The notes under the pieces are model-generated. The model worked only from the letters and a program-made list of their open reading frames with translations, was not told where the DNA came from and did no database searches. DNA of 64,000 nt from JAEUPI01 sp046348365. GTDB lineage: Bacteria > Pseudomonadota > Gammaproteobacteria > Burkholderiales > Burkholderiaceae_C. The position numbers and the translations under genes were made by a program. The stretch lies in the NCBI GenBank assembly GCA_046348365.1, contig JAXMEL010000006.1, positions 1 to 64,000 of the forward strand. Direction: 5' to 3'. Positions 53,235 through 61,007 of this stretch are shown one piece after another. Each line of letters begins with the position of its first letter. Within the stretch, counting starts at the first letter, position 1.

Positions 53235-54002
53235 ATGGACATCGACCTCAACGCCGACATCGGCGAAGGCTACGGGCCCTGGCGCATGGGCGACGACGAC
53301 GGCCTGCTCGACGTGCTGTCGTCGGCCAACATCGCCTGCGGCTTCCACGCCGGCGACCCGCTGATCATGGACCGCACGGTGCGCCGCGCCGGCGAGCGCG
53401 GCGTCGACATCGGTGCACACGTCGGCTTCCCCGACCGCCAGGGTTTCGGGCGCCGCGTGATGCAGATCGACCCCGCCGAGCTGGCCACGATGGTGACCTA
53501 CCAGCTCGGCGCGTTGGCCGGCATCGCGCGCGCGGCGGGACAGCGCATGACGCACATGAGCTTTCACGGCGCGTTGGGCAACCTCGCGGCTGCCGACGCG
53601 GCGTTGGCCGCGGTGCTGGTGCGCGCGGTGGCGGCGTTCGACTCCACGCTGATCGTCAGCTCGTCGAGCAGCGCGGCGATCGAGGGCGCCGCGAAGGTGA
53701 ACGGCCTGCGCGTGGCGACGACCTTCCTCGCCGACCGCGCCTGCGACGAGCTGGGCCTGCTGATCCCGCGCAAGCTGCCCAACGCGGTGATTCATGACGA
53801 AGCGCAGGTGCTGGCGCGCGTGCGCCGGCTGCTCGCCGACGGCACCGTCGTCACCTACGACGGCAAGATCATCGCGATGCGGCCGCACTCGATCCTGGTC
53901 CACGGCGACACGCCGGGCGCATTGGCATTGGCGCAGGCGGTGCGGCGCGAGGTCGTGGCCGCCGGCGGCCGCATCGTGCCGATCTCGCGGCAGCTCGCCT
54001 GA
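53235..54002 (+). CDS. pxpA: 5-oxoprolinase subunit A (PxpA, LamB/YcsF family)
   Basis: 255 residues. The family start DLNADIGEGYGPWRMGDDD supplies the metal-binding Asp and Glu of the barrel, followed by SANIACGFHAGDPLIMDRTV, VGFPDRQGFGRR and SFHGALGNLA. PxpA works with PxpBC to open 5-oxoproline to glutamate with ATP. It starts 8 bases after the carrier-like gene and ends the operon. PxpA in an operon with biotin carboxylase suggests a variant substrate or mechanism. Confidence 0.92.
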   Translation: MDIDLNADIGEGYGPWRMGDDDGLLDVLSSANIACGFHAGDPLIMDRTVRRAGERGVDIGAHVGFPDRQGFGRRVMQIDPAELATMVTYQLGALAGIARAAGQRMTHMSFHGALGNLAAADAALAAVLVRAVAAFDSTLIVSSSSSAAIEGAAKVNGLRVATTFLADRACDELGLLIPRKLPNAVIHDEAQVLARVRRLLADGTVVTYDGKIIAMRPHSILVHGDTPGALALAQAVRREVVAAGGRIVPISRQLA

Positions 54003-54029
54003 TGATGCGTCGCATGGGTTCGCCCCGAC

Positions 54030-54094
54030 ATAAGTGCCCCTTATCCCTACAGACCCAATCCGTCTTGGCGCGCGCAACCTGCGGCCGATAGATT
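54030..54094 (+). promoter_or_regulatory. Promoter module D (SDR and ABC importer operon)
   Basis: ATAAG-N5-CTTAT at 54030-54044, CAGACC at 54050-54055, and a block ending CGTCTTGGC at 54069. -35 is TTGGCG (54065-54070), 18-base spacer, -10 TAGATT (54089-54094). A GAGGA ribosome site and ATG follow at 54105-54118. It is the cleanest copy of the module and sits 28 bases after the pxpA stop. Confidence 0.9.
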
Positions 54095-54115
54095 GAAAAC
54101 ACCCCGAGGATAGTC

Positions 54116-54859
54116 ATGCCCTTTGCCGACTACAGAACAGCGCTCGTCACCGGTGCTTCCGGCGGCATCGGCGCCGCGGTGGTCGAGCGCCTGCGCGCCG
54201 AAGGGCTCGAGGTGCACGCGCTGGCGCGCAACGCGAAGGCGCTCGCCGCGCTGGCCGAGCGCACCGGCTGCATCGCGCACGCGATCGACGTGACCGACCT
54301 CGCCGGCATCACGCGCCTCACGCAAGCCGTGCCGTTCGACGTGCTGGTCAACAACGCCGGCGTCGACCGGCCGAAGAAGTTTCTCGACGCCGATGCCGAC
54401 GACATCGAGCTGCTGGTCGACGTGAACCTGCGCGCGGTGCTGCACCTGTGCCGGCTCGTCGTGCCCGGCATGGTGGCGCGCGACCGCGGCCACGTGGTCA
54501 ACGTGAGCTCGATCGCCGGCGCGTACAACTTCGGCGGCAACTCCACCTACCACGCCACCAAGGCCGCGGTCAGCATGCTGTCGCGCCAGCTGCGCATCGA
54601 CGCCTTCGGCAAGCGCGTGCGCGTCACCGAGATCTGCCCCGGCCGCGTGGCGACCGACATCTTCGCCCACGTGCACGGCAATTCGCCCGAGATCCGCGAG
54701 AAGTTCATCGACGGCTTCGAGCTGCCGCAGGCGGCGGACATCGCGAACGCGATCGCCTTCGCTATTTGCCAGCCGGTGGCGGTGAACATCGGCCACATCG
54801 AGGTCACGCCCACGCTGCAGGTGCCGGGTGGCCTGCAGACCACGCGGCCGCTGGGATGA
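54116..54859 (+). CDS. Short-chain dehydrogenase/reductase
   Basis: 247 residues. Cofactor motif LVTGASGGIGAAVVERL, NNAGVDRPKKFLDAD, the catalytic Ser in VSSIAGAYN and Tyr-X-X-X-Lys in YHATKAAVSML, and PGRVATDIF are all present. It resembles serine/3-hydroxyacid-type SDRs (YdfG-like), which oxidise 3-hydroxy acids. First gene of the module D unit. A palindromic repeat separates it from the importer genes. Confidence 0.9.
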   Translation: MPFADYRTALVTGASGGIGAAVVERLRAEGLEVHALARNAKALAALAERTGCIAHAIDVTDLAGITRLTQAVPFDVLVNNAGVDRPKKFLDADADDIELLVDVNLRAVLHLCRLVVPGMVARDRGHVVNVSSIAGAYNFGGNSTYHATKAAVSMLSRQLRIDAFGKRVRVTEICPGRVATDIFAHVHGNSPEIREKFIDGFELPQAADIANAIAFAICQPVAVNIGHIEVTPTLQVPGGLQTTRPLG

Positions 54860-54889
54860 AACTGACGCTGGTCGCACGAGCTGTTGGCT

Positions 54890-54980
54890 CCCTCTCCCGC
54901 GCGCGGGAGAGGGCGTGGGGTGAGGGCTGCGGTCATCCGAACGACCCTCACCCCAACCCTCTCCCGCCAGCGGGAGAGGG
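54890..54980. repeat. Palindromic intergenic repeat, second copy
   Basis: Same unit as at 16775-16866: hairpins of CCCTCTCCC and GGGAGAGGG at 54890-54913 and 54958-54980, nested in a stem of GGGGTGAGGG and CCCTCACCCC. It sits between the SDR and the first permease gene, where it could set differential mRNA stability. Confidence 0.85.
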
Positions 54981-55033
54981 GGCCATGCAATTCATCCGTT
55001 GCGGGACGCGCAATGCGCGGTGGAGCAACTGAA

Positions 55034-55741
55034 GTGAAAGGCTTCGACGTCCTCGCCATCCTGATCGATCCCCGCTTCACGGGGATGCTGTGGCTGGGCG
55101 TCAAGATGACCGCGGTGGTGGCTGTCGGCTCGTGGCTGCTGGCGATGGGGCTTGCGTTCGTGCTGCTGGGCATGCGCCTCGTGCCGCACGCGGTGCCGCA
55201 GCGCGCGGTGCAGGTCTACCTCTCGTACCACCGCAACGTGCCCACGCTGGTGCAGCTGATGCTGTGGTACTTCGGCATCGCCAACCTGCTGCCGGGGTCG
55301 CTGCAGGCCTGGCTCGCGAACCACAACGCCGAAGCCGTGTTCGCGGTCATCGGCCTGGGCCTGTGCCAGGCCGCGTACTTCAGCGAAGACCTGCGCTCGG
55401 GGCTGCGCGCCGTGCCGGCCGGCCAGGCCGAGGCGGCGCGCGCGCTCGGCCACGGCTTCATCGGCACGCTGCGCCACGTGCTGTTCCCGCAGGCGATCCG
55501 CAACGCGCTGCCGGCGCTGGTGAACCATACCGTGTCGCTGTTCAAGAACAGCAGCCTGGCGATGGCCATCGGCGTGGCCGAGCTGACGCATGCGGTCAAG
55601 GAGATCGAGAACCTGAGCTTCCGCGCGTTCGAGAGCTATCTGCTCGCGACCGTGATGTACCTGAGCGCTTCGCTGCTGCTGATGGGCGCCGGCGCCTGGC
55701 TCGAGCGCCGCACGCGCATCGTCGGACAAGGCGCACGCTGA
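55034..55741 (+). CDS. Amino-acid ABC transporter permease (HisM/GltJ-like)
   Basis: 235 residues with five hydrophobic helices. SYHRNVPTLVQLMLWYFGIA is the N-terminal family block. The coupling loop is EDLRSGLRAVPAGQAEAARALGHG, and VLFPQAIRNALPALVNHTVSLFKNSSL follows. GTG at 55034 has GGAG 8 bases upstream; an ATG at 55013 in the same frame is weaker. It overlaps the next permease gene (TGATG). Confidence 0.92.
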   Translation: MKGFDVLAILIDPRFTGMLWLGVKMTAVVAVGSWLLAMGLAFVLLGMRLVPHAVPQRAVQVYLSYHRNVPTLVQLMLWYFGIANLLPGSLQAWLANHNAEAVFAVIGLGLCQAAYFSEDLRSGLRAVPAGQAEAARALGHGFIGTLRHVLFPQAIRNALPALVNHTVSLFKNSSLAMAIGVAELTHAVKEIENLSFRAFESYLLATVMYLSASLLLMGAGAWLERRTRIVGQGAR

Positions 55742-56517
55742 TGCTGAACTTGTTCGCCGGCATGTGGGAGATCGTCAGCGACAACTGGCTGCTGCTCGCC
55801 ATCGGCCAGTATCCGAACGGCCCGCTCGGCGGCATCGCCGCGACCCTGATCATGTCGGTGCTCGGCATCGTGCTGGCGTTCCCGCTCAGCGTGGCGCTCG
55901 CGCTGGCGCGCCTGTCGCCGTGGCGCTGGCTCGCCTGGCCCGCGACCGCGCTCATCTACGTGGCGCGCGGCGTGCCGCTCTTGATGATCATCCTGTGGGT
56001 CTACTTCCTGGTGCCGCTGCTGATCGGCCGCGACGTGTCGGGCTTCGTCACGATGATCGTCACGCTCGTGCTCTACGAGGGCGCGTACCTCGCCGAGGTG
56101 GTGCGCGCCGGCATCGAGGCGCTGCCCAAGGGCCAGATGGAAGCCGCGCGCGCGCTCGGTCACAGCCACCTCGGCGCGATGCGGCTGGTGATCCTGCCGC
56201 AGGCGCTGTTCAACATGCTGCCGGCGATGCTCAGCCAGTTCGTCTCGACGATCAAGGAGACGACGCTCGGCTACGTGATCAACGTGCCCGAGCTGACGTT
56301 TGCCGCCGGGCAGATCAACAACCAGCTGCTGACCAAACCGTTCGAGGTGTTCGCGATCCTCGCGCTCATCTACTACGTGGTGTGCTGGAGCCTGACCTGG
56401 GCCGCCACCTGGCTCGAGCGCCGCATCGAGACCCGGCGCGGCGGCCCGCGCGGCGTGGCCGGCGCCATGACCACCGGCCTTCCGGCGCGGCCTGCCGTGG
56501 CCGACGCGCAAGGCTGA
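55741..56517 (+). CDS. Amino-acid ABC transporter permease (HisQ/GltK-like)
   Basis: 258 residues with the same architecture: helices near MSVLGIVLAFPLSVALALA and IYVARGVPLLMIILWVYFL, the coupling loop ARALGHSHLGAMRLVILPQAL, then FVSTIKETTLGYVINVPEL. It forms a heterodimer with the preceding permease in the polar amino acid uptake family. The C-terminus is extended by about 25 residues rich in Arg and Gly (from RRIETRRG). Confidence 0.92.
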   Translation: MLNLFAGMWEIVSDNWLLLAIGQYPNGPLGGIAATLIMSVLGIVLAFPLSVALALARLSPWRWLAWPATALIYVARGVPLLMIILWVYFLVPLLIGRDVSGFVTMIVTLVLYEGAYLAEVVRAGIEALPKGQMEAARALGHSHLGAMRLVILPQALFNMLPAMLSQFVSTIKETTLGYVINVPELTFAAGQINNQLLTKPFEVFAILALIYYVVCWSLTWAATWLERRIETRRGGPRGVAGAMTTGLPARPAVADAQG

Positions 56518-56531
56518 AAGGCGCCGACGCC

Positions 56532-57266
56532 ATGATCGAATTCCGCAACGTCAACAAGTGGTACGGCCCGCTGCACGTGCTGGTCGACGTGACGGCCGAG
56601 GTCAGGAAGGGCGAGGTCGTCGTGGTGTGCGGACCGTCGGGCTCGGGCAAGTCGACGCTGATCCGCACCGTCAACCGCCTCGAAGACATCGAGTCCGGCG
56701 AGCTGCGCTTCGACGGCCAGAGCGTGCATGCGCCGATGCGCGCGTCGCAGCTGAACGCGCTGCGCAGCCGCGTCGGCTTCGTGTTCCAGAGCTTCAACCT
56801 GTTCCCGCACCTGTCGGCGCTCGACAACGTGATGCTGTCGCCGCTGCGCGTGCGCGGGCAGTCGAAGAGCGAGGCACGCGAGAAATCGATGCAGTTGCTC
56901 GACCGCGTGGGCTTGGCCGCCAAGGCAGCGGCGTTTCCCGGGCAGCTTTCCGGCGGCCAGCAGCAGCGCGTGGCGATCGCGCGCGCGCTGGCGATGGAGC
57001 CGCCGGCGATGCTGTTCGACGAGCCGACCAGCGCGCTCGACCCCGAGATGGTCGGCGAGGTGCTGGCCGTGATGCGCAGCCTGGCAGCCGACGGCATGAC
57101 CATGATGTGCGTGACCCACGAGATGGGCTTCGCGCGCGAGGTCGCCGACCGCGTGTGGTTCATGGATGCCGGGCAGATCCTCGAATCGACCGATCCCGAA
57201 TCGTTCTTCACCCGGCCTCAGCACCCGCGCGCGCAGCGCTTCCTGTCGGACCTGCGCGCGCACTGA
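56532..57266 (+). CDS. Amino-acid ABC transporter ATPase (HisP/GlnQ-like)
   Basis: 244 residues. Walker A VVCGPSGSGKSTLIRTVN, Q-loop FVFQSFNLFPHLSAL, signature QLSGGQQQRVAIARAL, Walker B MLFDEPTSALDPEM and the switch His in CVTHEMGFAREVAD are complete. It powers the two-permease importer. It starts 14 bases after the second permease. Confidence 0.96.
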   Translation: MIEFRNVNKWYGPLHVLVDVTAEVRKGEVVVVCGPSGSGKSTLIRTVNRLEDIESGELRFDGQSVHAPMRASQLNALRSRVGFVFQSFNLFPHLSALDNVMLSPLRVRGQSKSEAREKSMQLLDRVGLAAKAAAFPGQLSGGQQQRVAIARALAMEPPAMLFDEPTSALDPEMVGEVLAVMRSLAADGMTMMCVTHEMGFAREVADRVWFMDAGQILESTDPESFFTRPQHPRAQRFLSDLRAH

Positions 57267-57300
57267 CTCTCTTCCCCCTCACAACCCAAGGAGACTGCCC

Positions 57301-58140
57301 ATGAACCGCAAGACCTTCACCCTCACGCTGTGCGCCGCGACGCTCGCCGCGCTGCCGATGATCGCCTCGGCCGATCAGCTGGCCGACATCATGTCGCGCA
57401 AGGAGCTGCGCTGCGGCACCTTCGCCGACGTGCCGCCCTTTGCCGCGCCGGACCCGAAGACGCGCGAGATGGTCGGCCACGACGTCGACCTGTGCAACGC
57501 GATCGCCAAGCGGCTGGGCGTCACCGCCAAGGTCACGCCGCTGTCGGTGGAGGCGCGCGTGCCCGAGGTGAAGCTCGGCCGCGTCGACATCACGGTGGCC
57601 AACCTCGCCTACACGCTGGGCCGCGCCGAGCAGATCCAGTTCAGCGACCCGTACTACCTGGCCAAGGAGATGCTCGCGGTGCTGGCGAGCGACCCCGGCA
57701 CCAAGCCGGCCGACTTCAAGGGCAAGCGCATCGCGTCGACCAAGGGCTCGACCTCGGAGCTGTCGATCAAGATGAACGAATCGGAGCCGGTGACCTTCGT
57801 CGATACCGGCTCGGTCTACATGGCCGTGCAGCAGAACAAGGCCGTCGGCATGGTCGCCAACACGATGACGATCACCAAGCTGGTCAACCAGAGCAAGACG
57901 CAGGGCCAGCCGATGAAGATGATCCAGGAGCCGATGGCCTTCCAGCCGATCGGCGTCGGCATGAAGAAGGACGAGCCGGCGCTGCTGGCCAAGGTCAACG
58001 GCATCCTGAAGGCGCTCGACGACGAGGGCGAACTGAACCGCGTCTGGGACAAGTGGCTCGGCATGAACACCGAGTTCAAGATGACCCGCAGCGACAAGGT
58101 GGTGCCGCTCACGCAGCTGAAGTTCACGCCGCTGCCGTGA
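57301..58140 (+). CDS. Amino-acid ABC transporter substrate-binding protein
   Basis: 279 residues with signal peptide MNRKTFTLTLCAATLAALPMIASA. The mature family 3 fold has RCGTFADVPPFAAPDP, GHDVDLCNAIAKRLG and VDITVANLAYTLGRAEQIQFS. The binding pocket is Asp/Glu/Arg rich, suggesting a small polar amino acid or lactam ligand. A canonical AAGGAG at 57288-57293 supports the ATG at 57301. It closes the module D operon, and pxp enzymes nearby make 5-oxoproline or a relative a reasonable ligand, as inference only. Confidence 0.93.
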   Translation: MNRKTFTLTLCAATLAALPMIASADQLADIMSRKELRCGTFADVPPFAAPDPKTREMVGHDVDLCNAIAKRLGVTAKVTPLSVEARVPEVKLGRVDITVANLAYTLGRAEQIQFSDPYYLAKEMLAVLASDPGTKPADFKGKRIASTKGSTSELSIKMNESEPVTFVDTGSVYMAVQQNKAVGMVANTMTITKLVNQSKTQGQPMKMIQEPMAFQPIGVGMKKDEPALLAKVNGILKALDDEGELNRVWDKWLGMNTEFKMTRSDKVVPLTQLKFTPLP

Positions 58141-58800
58141 CGGCCCCGGCGCGGCGCCGGCGGCATACAGTCGGCACCGCGCATGATGAGCGAGATACCA
58201 ACACCCGTCATCCTGATCAGCTTCGGCTCCGCGGGCGACCTGTACCCGTTCGTCGGCCTGGCGAAGGCCTTCCAGCGGCACGGCCGCGAGGTGCTGCTGC
58301 TGTGCACCGGCGTGCACGCCGACGCGATGTCGCGTGCCGGCGTGCCGTGGCAGCCGATGGGCGACGGCGACGACTATCGCCGCGCGTTGGCCGACCCCGA
58401 TCTGTGGCATCCGCGGCGCGGGTTCCGCGTGCTGCTGCGCGACTACGCGGCCAGCACGGCGCGGCTGCGCGAGCAGCTGCTGGCGCTGCTGCCGGCCGGG
58501 CAGCCGACGCTGGTGTGCTCGCATTCGTTCGCCGCGCCCGCGCTCGACCTGCTGCGCCGCGAGCGGCCGCTGCTGCGCGTGGCCGGCGTGCACCTGGCGC
58601 CCGCGTCGCTGCGCAGCGTCGGCGAGCCGATGGTGTGGGGGCCTTTCACCGTGCCGCGCTGGATGGGCCCGCGCGCGCGACACGCGCTGTGGCGCTACTC
58701 GGACGCGCGCATGGTCGACCCGTGGGGCCTGCCGGCGCTGAACGCGCTGCGCGCCACGCACGGGCTGGCGCCGGTGCCGCACTTCCTGCCGCATCTAGCC

Positions 58801-60257
58801 GCAATACTGTTCAGATACATATTCGGGGTACGGGCTGATGTCGCTGATGCAGCTTGGCGCCTCGGTGCCGAACCTGAAAGTTGCTCATCTTGCGCTTGAC
58901 GCCACGCGGGTTGAAGCGGCCGCGGCTGCTGACGCATTTGCCGCTGGCGATCTCGGCGAGCAGCGCTGCGCGCCAACTTGGCAGCCGCTCAGGGGGGAAG
59001 GGCCGCGGCCTGCGGCATTTTCCGTTTGATCACGCGCACCGCATGGCTGAAGCTCAGGCGGTCCGGGTCCAAGCCGCGATCCCACGCAGCTTGCGCCATC
59101 AATTGCCGCACCGCGAAGTGCGCGAGCAACAGGCCCCACAGCTCCTGCTGTACCAGATCGGGCGTCTTGCTGCGCAGCACGGTACTGTTGGCGCGCAGGT
59201 GCGTCTTGAACTCGTCGAACACGCCCTCGATCTCCCAGCGCTCGTGATACAGCGCCGCCAACTCCTCGGCCGGCGCCTGGCTCGCATCGAGCACGTTGGT
59301 CAGCAGCCGATAGCTGTCTTGCGTCGCGGTGGCCGAGCCGTCCAACTCGTACTCGACTACGCGTACCGTGACGCCGTGCTTGCGCGCGGTGTCGGTACTG
59401 TCGTAGACGGTGCTCAGGTACGAACCGTCGGGCAACACCTCCTGCGCCGGCAGCTTCAGTGTGGAGCTCACCCGCCACAGCAGCGCCGCGCCGGTGGCGC
59501 TGGCGATTTGCCACAGCTTGAAGCTGTAAAAGCCCCGGTCGGCCAGCAGCAGCATGCTCATGTCGAGCCAGCCCGGCAGCCGCTCGGCGGCCATCGCCTT
59601 CTCGCTGTGCGCGTAAGGGGCGATGTCGGCCGCCGTGATGGCATGCGTGCCGCATTCGACCAGGCCGAGTACACGCGCCTGCGGGAAGGCGCTCTGGCCG
59701 CGCGTAGCCGTCGGATAGCCGAAGAACTCGGCGTTGGCCTTTTCGTCGGCGACGTCCATGCCGCTGCCGTCCAGCGCCATGACGCGCCAGCCGCGATACC
59801 ACGCTCCCGGCGCATCGGGCGCCGCCAGCGGGCGCAGCACACGCTCGGCCAAGCGCCGCATCACTTCCGCTCCGAGTCGCGTTCGCGCCTGCGAGATCGC
59901 CGACTTGCTGGCCTGCACCGCCTCGGCCTGGCCGCCACCGAGCCACTGAAGGCCCTCGCACACCACGCGCAGCACCTCCTCCAGCGGCGCCTCGCGCCAC
60001 AGCGCCAGCGCCATCACGTAGTACACGACTGCCGGCGCCGGAAGCAGCCGATTGCGCTGACTGCCTCGTCCCGTCTCTTCAAGTACCTCGTCGATCAGCG
60101 GTCGCGGGCACACGCTGGCCAGCACGCCAGTGCTGATCAGGTGCGCAACGTCGACCTTCTCCGGCAACGCCTTTCGGGTTCTCGCCATCCGCTCCGCCCC
60201 TCGTGGTCAGGACGGAACCGGATTCTGACACGCCGATTTCTATCTGAACAGTATTGC
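58801..60257. mobile_element. IS4-family insertion sequence
   Basis: A 1457-bp element. The left end (58801-58817) reads GCAATACTGTTCAGATA, and the right end (60241-60257) is its exact reverse complement, a 17-bp perfect inverted repeat. The target duplication ATCTAGCC stands on each side (58793-58800 and 60258-60265); counting the neighbouring GC gives 10 bases, so 8-10 is the safe statement. One transposase gene on the minus strand fills it. The perfect ends and intact gene suggest recent activity. Confidence 0.95.
58989..60188 (-). CDS. IS4-family transposase
   Basis: 399 residues. The family core has an Asp in MALDGSGMDVADE, a second Asp in LLADRGFYSFKLW, and the Tyr-(2)-Arg-(3)-Glu motif in YHERWEIEGVFDEFK, the YREK signature of IS4 transposases. 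An N-terminal IS4 domain (LISTGVLASVCPRPLIDEVL) is present. It cuts and joins the element ends by a DDE mechanism. The start at 60188 lies 53 bases inside the right inverted repeat. Confidence 0.94.
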   Translation of the reverse strand: MARTRKALPEKVDVAHLISTGVLASVCPRPLIDEVLEETGRGSQRNRLLPAPAVVYYVMALALWREAPLEEVLRVVCEGLQWLGGGQAEAVQASKSAISQARTRLGAEVMRRLAERVLRPLAAPDAPGAWYRGWRVMALDGSGMDVADEKANAEFFGYPTATRGQSAFPQARVLGLVECGTHAITAADIAPYAHSEKAMAAERLPGWLDMSMLLLADRGFYSFKLWQIASATGAALLWRVSSTLKLPAQEVLPDGSYLSTVYDSTDTARKHGVTVRVVEYELDGSATATQDSYRLLTNVLDASQAPAEELAALYHERWEIEGVFDEFKTHLRANSTVLRSKTPDLVQQELWGLLLAHFAVRQLMAQAAWDRGLDPDRLSFSHAVRVIKRKMPQAAALPP

Positions 60258-61007
60258 ATCTAGCCGGTGCGGCCGACTTCAACGTCACGCTGTTTCCGCC
60301 GTGGTTCGCGCCGACGCAGTCCGATTGGCCCGGCCCGATCGTGGAGGGCGACTTCGCGCTGCACGATCCCCACGAGACGGCCGACGCCGCGCCGGCACTG
60401 TCGCCGGCGTTGCAGGACTTTCTTGCACGCGGCGACGCGCCGCTGGTGTTCACGCCGGGCTCGGCCAACTTCCACGCCGCGCGGCTGTTGCGCCTGGCGC
60501 TGGCGGCGGTGCAGCGCCTGGGCCAGCGCGCCGTGTTCCTGACGCCGCAGCGCTCGCAGGTGCCCGACCCGTTGCCGCCGCAGGTGATGTGGCTGCCCTA
60601 TGTGCCGCTCGGCGCGCTGCTGCCGCACGCCGCGCTGCTGCTGCACCACGGCGGCATCGGCACTGCCGCGCAGGCCTTGCGCGCCGGCGTGCCGCAGATG
60701 GTGGTGCCGCACGGCTGGGACCAGTTCGACAACGCGGTGCGGCTGCGCCGGCTCGGCGTGGCGCGCAGCTGCCCGGCGTATCGGCTGACCGGCTTTGCGC
60801 TGCGGCGCCACCTCGGCGCGTTGCTCGGCGATGCCGGCGTGCGCCAGGCCTGCCAGGCCGCGGCCGCGCGCATGACCGGCAGTGGCGCAACCTCGCTCCC
60901 GCGGCTGGCGGACCTGCCGGCGCGCATCGAGGCGCAGGCGGCGACGAGCGCGTGAGCGACGCCGCCAACCGCTCTACCATTCGGCGGCAAACGCCAGAGG
61001 AACCGCC

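Larger units (their letters stand above)
58183..60955 (+). pseudogene. Glycosyltransferase (UGT type) broken by an IS element
   Basis: Two pieces of one GT-B glycosyltransferase flank an insertion. The N-terminal part (58183-58800) has ILISFGSAGDLYPFVGLAKAF, typical of macrolide/sterol glycosyltransferases. The C-terminal part (60257-60955) has LVFTPGSANFH, LHHGGIGTAAQALRAGVPQMVVP and GWDQFDNAVRLRRLG, the nucleotide-sugar binding signature. Removing the IS with one target copy (1465 bp) restores one frame of 435 residues. As it stands the gene makes a truncated protein that reads into the IS and stops near 58899. Confidence 0.9.
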
